A DNA stretch of 64,000 nt from contig LR746281.1 in assembly GCA_902729315.2 (NCBI GenBank), forward strand, positions 4,400,501 through 4,464,500, read 5' to 3'. The notes under the pieces were generated by a model. That model was not told where the DNA came from. It searched no databases and saw nothing but the letters and a program-made list of their open reading frames with translations. Source of the DNA: Spirodela intermedia (taxonomy: Eukaryota > Streptophyta > Magnoliopsida > Alismatales > Araceae). The position numbers were made by a program, and so were the translations under genes. Shown here piece after piece: positions 24,247-34,776 of the stretch. The number at the start of each line of letters is the position of its first letter. Within the stretch, counting starts at the first letter, position 1.

Positions 24247-27200
24247 CTAGTGGGCACCCAATTCACCTGCAGGTGGGCGAGGTTGGGATTTCGTGAGATA
24301 CAGGCGTAGGCAAGAGCGTACTGCGAGATTGGAGAGGGGGAGAGATGCAGAACCAGCGTCAGCGATGGTGCTAACTCACCGTGCATGTTCTTTACGAAAT
24401 GGAGGAGCTCCGAGAGTGAGAGCTCCCTCTGGGCGAAGGTCGACGGCTGCTGGTACACGAAGAAGCCGAAGTGGCGGCGATCGGGGTCGCTCCGCGGCTT
24501 CGCCGTCTCTAGCATTCTCCTCAGGCTCTCCAGGTCGTGGCCCCTCGCCGAATTCTGACCCGCCACCGTCAGCCCCCGGTCCCAGGCGGCGTTCAGAACC
24601 TGCCAAGGCCGACACCATCCCACCCACAAGGTCAACGGCGGCTCCTCCGGCGGAGGAAAAAACAGAGGATCTCCACCTGCCAGCTCAGCCCCTCGGCGTC
24701 GGCGGCTGCGCCGTCGCCCTCCCGAGGCGCCCCGGGGCAGACGAACTTCACCACCGCAGAGTGCTTCTTCAGCGCGTCGAAGAGCGGGGAGTACCCGTCC
24801 TGGTTCGTCGGGTTGTGGAAGCCCGCCGTGAGCTCCGCCGCATGGCTCGCCGTCCTGTACCACCAGAACACCGCCGGTATCTGCTCCCCACAACCGAGAA
24901 AAAACTGAGAATCAGAGAGAGAGAAAGGGAGGGAGGGAGATCGAAAGGCCGGCTCTTTGTCGATTATGGGGATCGAGCTAAGCTCGTACCTTGACGATTA
25001 GTAGGGTCTCCTCGAAGACGAGGGCGGCGAGGGAGAGGACGGCGTCGGCGTGGGCGACCAGGGTCTGCGCGTACCAGTGGAGGAAGAACCTGCCGTAGTA
25101 GCTGTCGTAGTCCCCTCGCTCGCAGAAGAAGCCCGTCTCATGCGGCTGCGAGTTGTAGTGCCCGGCATTGTCGGGCCCCCGGGCCCAGAAGGCGTGGCCC
25201 CGTCCCTTTGCCGCCCGCCGCAGGCTCTGCTGCAGGTACCTGTCGTAGCACTAGAGAAACCAGGAATCAGGCTTCTTCTTCCTGTTTTCACTTGTGCTCC
25301 ATTCCATTCATCAAATGCTAAGTCGGGCACCCGACGACGTTATCTAGTTGGTATACTCGGCCCGGCAGAGTGCTCCGCAGATCGACGGGGCAACATGGCC
25401 GGTCTTCCATGTATAAATAAATAAATAAATAAAGAAAAGAGTACAAAGTAGAAGCATTTGCATAATAATGTTGAGGGTGATGTCCGGTCCTTGAATGCTC
25501 GGAGGAGCAAATAAATTCATGGTTTTGGGGAGGGGGAGGGGGAGGTGGAAGGATTCACTTCAGAGAGATACCTGGAACTCACCAATACCAGGATACCTCC
25601 ATCCCATCCTCTCTGAAAACGAGGGGAACTTCAGCTCCCCAGAGGCGCCCAGCCCGACCTCGATGCCCGAGATGAGACCCTCCGCGAAGAGGTCATCGAA
25701 TTCCGTGCGGAAACTCCTCATGAAGTCAAAATACACCTGCGCAGAGAAAAAAAATCCAGTTTCCTGATCCACACACGAGATCCCCAGATCTAGGATCCTA
25801 AGACCATATGATCACCATTGTTGACGATTCATCGGAGGAGAATTTCACGGATTGCCCCGGAAAACACCAAAACAAAAAAAGAAGAAGAAAAAAGGACTTT
25901 CTCCAGTAAGGAAAAGAGCATTTCTTCATCTCTGGTGTAGAATCAGGTTCCGAAAGAATTAAAAAAACAACAATTAAATAATAGACCTCTCCTGGCGAGA
26001 AGAAGTCAGAGAGCAGACGGGCAAGTAAAGAGCAGACCTCGATGCCGGTCCTTCCGCACAGAACTCGCTCCCTGTCGACGCCCCATGAGATGCACTCTGT
26101 GTTTCTCCTCCCTCCGCGGTCGGTGAAGAATATGTCCTGGTTGTCCTTGCCGACCTCCAAGACCCATTTGGGCAGGGAGATGGGCACATCCCCGGACCCG
26201 CTTGCTCCGCATTCATGGAAAGCCAACACGACCTTCACATGTTGAACATGAAGCAAGCAAATAAATACACAATGGCAAAAGGGAACGATCTCCTTTTCCG
26301 TTCATGGGGTCTGATCCGAGGAAGTATAGCAGTTCCCAACACAAATCGAGCAGAAACTTATTATAAATAAATTATTTTACTAAAACCGTGCCACATGAAA
26401 ATAAAACATAAGAAAAGCCGCGCATAGCCGGTGAAACTCGATGATCGCCACGAGAAGCTAATGGGTTTGGAGAGGGCACCTGGGATTTCATCTTAAACTC
26501 TCGAATGATATTGAACAGGTCCCTGTAGCCGGCCCAGGTGTACTTCTGCTGACTCCAGCCTTCGACAATCCCCCACCAGCAGTCCACGACCACTCCATCC
26601 ACATTCAGAGACTTGAGGTGCCTCAGCTGCTGCCTCACCGCCTCTGGGTCCACCAGCTGGCAGTAGCTGTTCACAACACCGGTCTGCCACAAACCAACAT
26701 GCATTCAACTTGGACAGCCCAAGCCCAGGTGAGATGTAATCGCATGATCTATTTTTTGCTAGATTACACCAATCAGATGCCAGACGAAATATGATTACTG
26801 CAAATAGAAGACTCTGGGGAATTGGTTAGTCACATACGGGGAGTGTCGAGTAGACTGGAATGTATGGCGTGCCTGAGAAATCGTCATCGTTCCCCCCCGG
26901 ATGAACGTCCTGCATCAGCTGAAGCGGGAACCAGACAAGAGCCACATGAGAGAGAAGAGTAACGGAAGCAGAAACAAGCATCCATGGGGGTGTAACATCT
27001 TGGAAGGTCGACAGTATCGAGTGCAAGGATGGGCTCCCACCTGATCAGCCTCAACGCAGTCCAAGGAGTTGACGGCACCAGGGTTTCTATACCTGTCGCT
27101 CTTTGGATCCCTTTCGGCAACCACCACTGAATCCAGGGATGTGGGCGACAGACACTCGTCGATCATCAGAACAGGTGCCTGGCAGTCTAGAGATGACTTC

Positions 27201-29626
27201 ACTGATGAATTCTTCAGGGAACCAGCAGACACTGGGCTTCCGATAGATCTGGTGGGGAATGGCGCCTGCACCATCAGAGAAAGAAAAAAGAAGAGAAAAG
27301 AAAGGAAGTCAGCAATCACACTGCCGCAAAGAGAGGGTTACCAAAGAACACGTTACGGATGCTGACCCAATCAATCCTTGAAACTATCACTATTTACTCA
27401 CTGCACAAAAAAATTCATATTACAAAATCTTCTGCCTTGCCCGTCGTCAACCAACAATAAATCCAGAGAACGGATCGAACTGAGAGATGAACCAAAACGT
27501 GTGATTCACTGAAACGGATTTCAATCTCATAATCGTGCATTACAATACCAGCATCATTACCAGGATGAAGCATCCTATCCCTCAGAAGGCTTATGCCACT
27601 ATGGAATACATGTACACCACCTGTCCCATCAAAGCAACCATGTATTTAGCAAGCTTTATAGACCACCGTTCTGGCAATCCCACGCCCATAGGAAATAACA
27701 TAATGAACATACCTCCACGCAATAAAGGCATAGTTCACACATGGACTTTAACGAGGCATGATATCAGACAAGATCATCACCAGACAAGTTATGCAGGGAA
27801 GGATGACGGTTAGATGATGTAACCATGGGATCCCATGAGCCAGATGAGGGGCCACAAAGGCCTAGTGGAATGGGTACGACTGGGACTCACAATCCAAGTG
27901 GTCTCATCTGCAGCTATGGTGATCCTTGGAGACTGATTACAGAACAGGAGGAGTCGAGGGGATGTGTGGAGAAAAAATCCCTTTCTTCCATCGATTTCTG
28001 ACTCTGAAATACAAATTGTGGGATGGAACTAATATGGTCATATGCTCATTCATCAACTCAATAATGCACGCTTTGATGAGGGAGATAGAGAGGGAAGGAG
28101 AGTTCTAGGAAACGAAGCAAATGAATCTCAGATAGATCAGAGAAAATGGAGTTCAGATAAGGCCAGGCAAAACAAGGTGCCTCCATCTAGGGCCAATATG
28201 AGAAGGCTCCATCCAGGAATCATGGGACAGCTGAACCAACTATGGGCGACAATCATGGACTGATTTCAAATGCAGCCTATTTATTTGTAGTCGTCCATTT
28301 TTTTCCATAAGAAGGTTAAATCAGGAACACATAGGATCAGGGATGCTTTGTAATTGAGCTCACTTAGAAATATGATAAGAAGAGTTTACAGGCTTATTCA
28401 CGAGCACAACCTATTTTTTCCTCCGAGAGAAAAAAAAATCACCTCAATTGTTACCCCGCCATCCTCTTGTCTGACCTCAAAATCGAGAAATCAGTAGCCG
28501 GATGGCAGCTATTTTGATCCCGGATAATGAAAGTAGAGAGAAAATGCTGAAATCTTAACCCCCAATTATCAGGTAATTATCCTCTAAAGACAGATGGTGG
28601 CTTGCGGTATGTCCAGCGCAAGGGTGCCGGTGGGAGCATGATGGACATAAAAGAAGGCGAAAACAAAGCCGATTAAAAGGGCACTCTGTGGAGGAATCGG
28701 CATCGTGAACGGAAGGAGAATGCGACCGACACAGATAAGTTAAACTTCATCCGGGTAAAAGAAAATCAGAATTCAAAGAGCCTCCATCCATATTTCTCTA
28801 CCATTCGGTTTTTTGGACGGGAACTCAGTCCAATAAAAGAACAATCCAAGGGAATCGCGAGTCAAATGAAGATCAAGTGAAGCAAGATCATCATCTGGGC
28901 GGGGGAAAGGCGAAGAACGCTTCCTGTAGTAACTATCTTTCTCCACTTTATATCATTAACTCTTCTCAAAGAGCAAGCACAAACCCTACCGCTCCAAAGG
29001 ATGCTAACATTTGATCCTAATGTCTCTCTATACAGGCATCATCGTGGAAAAGAAAGAAGCACCATGGTGGAATAACGGAGACTAAAGCATATGGCGTCAG
29101 CGGCTCGCCAAGGGCTTCCATAGATGATTGGATGTCTGGCTGGAGAGAATAGAAAGTGAGAACGTTCCCCATTTGCAGGGACAAAACAAATACGAAGAAA
29201 AGAGACGGGTACCAGTTGGGTGGAGGGGAGCGGCGCCAGCGGAGTCGTCACCGAGGACGGCACGGGGCCAGCGATGGCAGAGCGGTACGTTGTCCCGTCG
29301 GCCTCCACAGTCCATCCGGCCTCGCGGGCGAGGGCGGCTAATACGTCGTTCATGTCAGCCCGCGCGGGGAGTGGGAAGTTCCCATACTGCCGGAAGCCCG
29401 CAAGCATCCGGCTGGTGATGGCGCGGCGGTGGCGCTCCCGTAGCTTCGTCCGCTCCTTCTCCTTGTCCCGCTCCTTCCGCCCCTTTCCAGCAGACCCTGG
29501 GCTGTCGCCTCCCGCCCCGGCCGCCGCCGTGGCGGCGAACCCACGGGGCCGCCTCTGGGACTGAGCCGGCTGCTGCTGCTGCTGCTGCCCGTCGCCCGAC
29601 GGCTCCAGATCTTGCTTAACGTTCAT
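24247..29626 (-). CDS. BZR1-type beta-amylase-like protein (BAM7/BAM8 class)
   Basis: Fusion of an N-terminal BZR1-type DNA-binding domain with a glycoside hydrolase family 14 domain; Arabidopsis BAM7/BAM8 of this class are nuclear and bind brassinosteroid-linked promoter elements. Exons in transcription order: 29626-29213, 27265-27041, 26909-26838, 26683-26480, 26232-26038, 25736-25572, 25250-24990, 24880-24677, 24599-24380, 24266-24247; phases close, 659 aa. Residues about 45-113 hold [21 protein letters not shown] and [20 protein letters not shown]; a poly-Gln run precedes them. The GH14 part keeps [31 protein letters not shown] (first catalytic Glu, residue 404), GIGEFQCYDRY and HAAELTAGF. 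The second catalytic Glu (the AGEN motif) is Gln 595 (AGQNS), and the inner-loop Thr position is Val 559. The last exon is only 20 nt and is the least certain part. Intron 1 is about 1.95 kb. Confidence 0.93.
27266..29212 (-). other. Long first intron of the BZR1-BAM gene
   Basis: This 1,947-base intron separates the BZR1-type exon from the GH14 exons. The donor is CTG|GTACCC and the acceptor GTGCAG|GCGCC on the minus strand. Nothing coding or repetitive was recognised inside. It marks the domain-fusion boundary. Confidence 0.75.
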
Positions 29627-30280
29627 CTCCCCGGAGAAGGATAGATCACCTGCTCCCTCTCATTTGACTACCCTTCTGTCCCCAAGCCGGCTTCTTTCGT
29701 TACCCTCTTCCTATAATGAGAGAGATAGCGAGAGAGACAGAGAGAGAGAGACAGAGAGAAGGCGCCGGGTTCCTCCGAGCGCGACTTTTCTCTGGTTTTG
29801 ATCGAGAAAAGGAGGGCAGGAGTCGATTAAAGAGGAGCGGGCGATCGGGGGTTGTTCAGTCAGAGAGAGAGAGAGAGGTCCAAACAAGGAAAAGAAAGGG
29901 GGAAAACGTACCCAAAATAGCCCTCCCATTACCCTTCCCCTCCAGCAGAAGCCGGACACAGAGCCAGGAAACATCGAGGAACGGAGGCTGGGACTGAGCC
30001 CAGAATGCCCCCATTTTCTTCCAAAACGCCGCTCCTCAGGAGTCACGAAGCAGACGCCACATCTAACAGCGTCAACGGGGGCAGAGCCCATGCACAATTA
30101 AGCGCCGACTACTTCCTATCAAGCTGAAGATTACCCTCCTCTCTCTCTCCCTCCCCCTCCCTCTACCTTTCTCGATGTAATCTTGAAGCCGTAATCTGCC
30201 CCCATAAATCGTTCGTCCATTGTTCATGATCAGCTTATTGCACGTAAGGTGATCGTCATAGGGTTCATCAGAATCACGGC
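29627..30280 (-). promoter_or_regulatory. Upstream region of BZR1-BAM with GA/CT repeats
   Basis: A 654-base gap between the BAM start and the stop of the PAE gene lying upstream on the same strand. It contains GA-type runs at about 29717-29760 and 29860-29876, likely in the BAM leader or promoter, plus the PAE 3' UTR. No clear TATA box was picked. Confidence 0.4.
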
Positions 30281-32640
30281 CTACAGGGCCACCTCCTCCA
30301 AGCTCTCGCTGGGAATGTATATGTTGTTGTGGCATGAGGCGTCGCGAGGGTACGGCCCGTCGATCCTCTCGACGGAGCTTCGGTCGTAGAACCAGATGCT
30401 AACGCCCTCGGCGATCGTCTGCAGAATGTTGGGTTTTGTAATCATAAATCAAAGAAATGTAATAAAAGTTTTAGTATTCAGCCATTTGAAATACCCATAA
30501 GAAGGGGAGAAACAGCGTTGGTTCTTGGTTAGAGAGGGGGTACTGACTCTGTTTCCCATGGTCGGAGAACCGGGGAATTGCCAGGTCGCCGTCAGCTCTG
30601 ATTGGCAGTGGGCGAAGCACGAGTTTACCAGCAGTCCTCTTGATGGGTTCCTCCCCAGCCTTCCCAGTGCTCGCAAGAATTGTACCCTAAACCCTGTAGG
30701 ATGAAGACTGAAAGAAATTGCAGACTTCGCCTTTCTCACTCCATGAAAATCAAACGAAGGCATGCCAAGCAAGCATAAGCTCGAGGGTCTTCTACAGGAC
30801 GCACATTGACACAAAGCCCCCATACAGAGGCTCAAGGTATGAGCTCTTACGAGAGAGATAGATAGATAGATAGCGAGAGAGAGGGAGAGAGAGAGATCAG
30901 TAACCATTGGGTCAGTATTAAAACTAGTAGAATTATGGCGAGGGCTAAGGTTCGGCACTTCTGATCAGGACTGGAACCTGATGAGACCCTGATTTAGCCT
31001 CAAACCTTAACCCTGAAGTCTATAAACATATGAAGAAGATGTAACCTTGCATGGCTTGGATCTGGCCGGGGGTGCATTGACTTATATCGGCCCTGCATTG
31101 CCTCCACGCACCAGCCGGGTCCGCGCCCGGCGGAACCATGACATTTCTTATCTGTAAACACAATTCCCTCTCAAGTAAGCACCTGGAAGTACGAACACCA
31201 GGATTAATCGTCATTTGAGCAAGACGGGGGGGAGAGAGGAGATAAATGATCGGGAAGCCCACGGTAAGAGAACCTGCCCCATGTCCGTTTCTCTCTCTAG
31301 ACTACAATTTTGATACCCAAGCGCGTAAAGGGCTCCACTTAGCCACTCTATGGGCCTTCGGACTCGTCAACATGCCCACGTACGCTGTCGCTGCTGGAAC
31401 GTTGGGAAACCATGCATCCTGGGTCTTACTTGGGCGGTTTTTTGGGAGATATTTTCCATTAAATGAAACTTAGGGATTGAACTTCGTGTTAGGGCGGATG
31501 ATTACCTGCCACGAGTCATAGGCTGCATTCAGAATGAAGAGCGGCGTGTTGATTCCCTGCGCCACATATTGCGGGAAGAAGCACTGCATTTTCCTCAGAT
31601 GAGGCACCCCTTAGTCATCAGTGGGGCTGAGCCGACCTCAAGATCAACCCAACCAGTGATGATAGGAGCGACTAACCATGCGCGACCTCCTCTTCGAAGT
31701 GCATGCTGTAGGTAGAGCTCCCAGAGAACCCTAGCGACGTCGAGGGAAACCCTCTCAGAATAATCCCCATAATTGTAAAACTAACAAGTCTTCCCCACTC
31801 ATCGTCGATCGATTCTGACTTTGGCCCCAGAGGAAGGAACTTACGTGGGTCTTCGTGATGCTGTCGAAGTAAGATCCGATGTGCTGAGCTCCGGTTACGT
31901 CGTTCCTGCCGCCATTGATGAAGAGTCAACGGAAGGGAGAGATCGATGAGCTGAGTGTAGATGGGGTGCGGGAGTGGCTTACGCGTTGATGAAGAAGCCG
32001 CCATCGGAGAGGCACTTGACTCGGGCGCGGCTCGGTAGGAGGGATCGGAATCGGTCGCAGTGTAGTATCGCCGTGAGCCCCCCGGCTGAACACCCCGAGA
32101 GGAGGACCTGAGGGGATTCACTGTAACGTTAGGGTTTGCCTCTGGAGGAGACCATTTTCCGGGCTCTTCTCCAGGCATGATCTGGGTGCGATGCCCGTGA
32201 ATGAATCATGCTAGGGCTATGGCTGACGCCCGGAAGACCCCGGTAGGGAGCAGCTCGGGTTCATCGCCTGTTTCGGGGATCTTTTCTCAGACCCTAATGC
32301 CTGGCTTTCAGATGATGAGTCGAAAATGGAGGTTGGCCGGTGCAGAAGCATACATTCTTAGCTCTCTTCATCCCCCTCGCCAGCAGGTGTTTCGTGACCG
32401 CCTCGAAGATCCTCGCGCCTCGGAAGTGAAGGTCGGTGACCTGCTCAGACGCGAGGTATGTACATATTTATATATAAAAATATATAGAGAGAGAGAGAGC
32501 ACCAGTTGGAGGGGGATGGCCATGGGGACAGGTTGCTCACCGGGTCGACACTCTCGACGTCTCCGGTGAACGATGAGCCATCGCAGTACCTCACTTTCAC
32601 CTTGTTCCAGTTGTAGAACCCTGCGCTTCACGTCCCAGGC

Positions 32641-32695
<55 letters not shown>

Positions 32696-33239
32696 CACGG
32701 GAGGTGTGGGGTTGCTTTACCTGGATTGAATCGCTTGTGATCGTTCAGGATCCCTGTGAACGCTATGCTTCCCATGGCTTTGGACGAGCCGAGCTTCCCT
32801 CTCTTTCGAAAGAGGCAATTCTCCACACTGTGGCACCATCCTCCTCCCTGAGCAACACCAACGTGAAACTTCCCACGCTAGGAAACTCATACGGATCCAT
32901 TTATTTTCAGAGATTATAAAGAAGAGACCTCCATATGCACGAGCCAGCTGTTCTTCCCCGGGCCCCATCCGGGAGCGAAATGGTAAGCAGGGGGACTCCC
33001 ATCCAAGCAGACTGTAAGAAGAAACCAAGGTTTTCTTCGATTATGTTATCCAGAGGAGGGCTGTCCACTACGATAAGGAGAGTAATCTCAATGACAAGCC
33101 ACTTTTCCGTGCCTGCTCCACTTGCGGTGGCGCTCTCCAGGACGGTGAGATTAACGATGAGTCCGCCGGCCGTTGACGACATCAGCGCGAGGACGCAACA
33201 GATGAGCACCCCGGTTACGGAGCCCCCGGAACCCGACAT
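30281..33239 (-). CDS. Pectin acetylesterase (CE13/Notum-like family)
   Basis: Secreted enzymes of this family remove acetyl groups from cell-wall pectin. Exons in transcription order: 33239-33113, 33011-32929, 32847-32721, 32620-32541, 32440-32354, 32107-31983, 31905-31845, 31730-31677, 31583-31506, 31151-31046, 30693-30548, 30418-30281; 403 aa, normal length. A hydrophobic signal-peptide-like N-terminus ([15 protein letters not shown]) is followed by [35 protein letters not shown] and LHFRGARIF. The nucleophile motif SGCSAGG has Ser175; NAAYDSW has Asp271 and NSCFAHC has His338, matching the expected Ser-Asp-His triad. The first intron needs a GC donor (GAGCAG|GCACGG) to keep the reading frame; the other eleven introns... 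ten remaining junctions are GT-AG. Residue G in NPGFYNWN replaces the usual D. Confidence 0.92.
32646..32688. repeat. GA/CT microsatellite inside a PAE intron
   Basis: About 21 GA units on + (CT on the sense strand) inside the 100-base intron 32621-32720 of the PAE gene. It forms most of the pyrimidine-rich part between donor and acceptor. Confidence 0.9.
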
Positions 33240-33450
33240 CCTCCGTGATGGTCTCCTCCTCTAGAGCTACCCTCTCTCTCTCACTATGGAATTTCTGCGA
33301 TTAGGTTCCGGCGGAGAGAGGAAGGAGAAAGAGGAGGAGGAGTTTCTCTCTCGCTTCCCTGCTCCTGAAGCAGGGGTGAGGGAAGCTTCTGCGGTTCAGG
33401 AAGGCATCTTTACATGAAAGGCCCTCGGAAGGTGGAAGAACAACGAACGG

Positions 33451-33460
33451 TCATAAATAG
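33451..33460 (-). promoter_or_regulatory. Candidate TATA element of the PAE gene
   Basis: On the minus strand this reads CTATTTATGA, flanked by GC-rich DNA, about 215 bases upstream of the PAE start codon. It is a plausible core promoter with no further support. Confidence 0.35.
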
Positions 33461-33703
33461 GGGGCTCCGGACGTCGCAGATGCCATGAGAGACATAAAAC
33501 GGGGATGCCCTCCAAATTTGGGAAAGGCCAGGGGAAGGAAGAGGACCGGCCGGGAAGCGCCCGACCTGGCAAGTTTTGACGGTGTGAATGTCGCCGTCGC
33601 ACCGCCGTGGATCCCATCGCCAAGTAAATGTCACCTCTCCCGTGCTCCCACCGCTCAGCTTCTGCAACTCCCATTCCCCAACGGAAGAATCCACCGTCCC
33701 CCG

Positions 33704-33704
<1 letters not shown>

Positions 33705-33772
<68 letters not shown>

Positions 33773-33803
33773 CCTCCCTCCCTCCCTCCCTCCCTCCCTC
33801 CCT
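33705..33803. repeat. Compound (CT)n-(CCCT)n microsatellite
   Basis: About 30 CT units run directly into about nine CCCT units. It lies between the PAE start (33239) and the 3' end of the small secreted-protein gene (33908). On the PAE sense strand it is a GA/GGGA tract about 470-560 bases upstream of the start codon. Confidence 0.9.
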
Positions 33804-33907
33804 AGCTCCCTCCCTTCATGTCGAATACCGTGACTGTCGGAGGAAAAAACTAGAAGGCTACTGTCACCGAGGAAGCTTTCTCTCTCTTTCTCTCGGCATT
33901 TAGAGAG

Positions 33908-34363
33908 CTACAAAAGAAGGGAAATCATAAAAGGGTCGAGGAGAGTCAATGCAGGGAGATTGTGGTCCGTGTCATTGTTCTTCCGACGGGTGGAGCAGGC
34001 ACAGATTGAACTCAAGGAGATCGACACTGGCAGGAGAAGGGCGGCGGCTTGGATATGTAGAAGCTCTGGAAGGGCACGCCGGTGCAGTTCCGGGTGCTCC
34101 CGCTGAAGAAGGGGGCACTCGGCGCTGCGGCGGTGGATGAAGAGGAACGCGCTCTCATCCTCCTCGTAGACAAACTCATACCCGCCTCGCAAGGCCACGC
34201 CATGGCAGCCGTAGTAGAAGGTCCTACTCTCCCCATTGCGGCCGGGGTCCTCGTACAGCCTCATCCAGCTGGCCTCCGCCGGTGTCGGGCCGGCGGCGAG
34301 GGCGAGAAGCAGCAGCTCCGCGAGGGCTGCGGCGGCGACGGCGACGCCACCAGTCGCTGCCAT
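33908..34363 (-). pseudogene. Small secreted-protein gene, apparently frameshifted
   Basis: The ATG at 34363 (context CTCATGGC) opens a 151-codon frame. Residues 1-32 form a strong signal peptide (Ala/Leu-rich, then AEA|SW). The mature part begins SWMRLYEDPGRNGESRTFYYGCHG, whose LYEDP-x4-GES-x-TF pattern resembles a beta/gamma-crystallin-like Greek-key motif; this is a weak resemblance. After about residue 80 the frame becomes unconvincing, while the overlapping frame reads FFSGSTRNCTGVPFQSFY, with spacing and cysteines more like a real protein, and stops soon after. The switch falls at a run of five C on the sense strand, so a one-base indel (genomic or assembly) is likely. No intron could bridge the frames. 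Function unknown. Confidence 0.55.
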
Positions 34364-34776
34364 GAGGGAGAACACCAAGACCTAGGAAGATCTTCCATGG
34401 TGCAGCTGCCAGGCTCATATAATCAACGTCTCCCGCTAAATCCGTCCTCGGACAGTCGTCAATTCCGTGGGATATCTTAATCACTGAATTTATCACGTGC
34501 ATAAATCCGCGTAAATCGCAGCTTTGCATTAAAAGAAATATTACACGATTTTTATATTGGACACATATTCAAGTGAAATTAATATTATTAATAATAAGAT
34601 TATATTGGTAAAAAGGTTTTTTATTTTTTTCGAACTCTGATAACAGTCGCCTAATGGGTTGACAATAACTATGGATAACTTCACTTGAACATCTATGGAT
34701 AGATTTGGATCCGGACCCGTTTGTGGGCCGACAAATACGCCTTCTCGGATCACCCCAGGGTTTGTTTTCTGCTGAG
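34364..34776. promoter_or_regulatory. Shared intergenic region of two divergent genes
   Basis: A 413-base gap between the start codons of the small secreted-protein gene (-) and the CCR4-4-like gene (+). A TATA-like ATTATATGA on the minus strand (34416-34424) lies about 55 bases upstream of the secreted-protein start. The plus side shows no clear TATA, as is common for housekeeping genes. Confidence 0.45.

Noticed and set aside
24293-24994. 233-codon plus-strand frame over the BZR1-BAM 3' exons
   Set aside because: Antisense shadow of exons with clear GH14 motifs and correct splice phases on the minus strand.
33485-33903. Ser/Leu- and Pro-rich frames over the CT/CCCT repeat
   Set aside because: Direct translations of the microsatellite; no coding signal.
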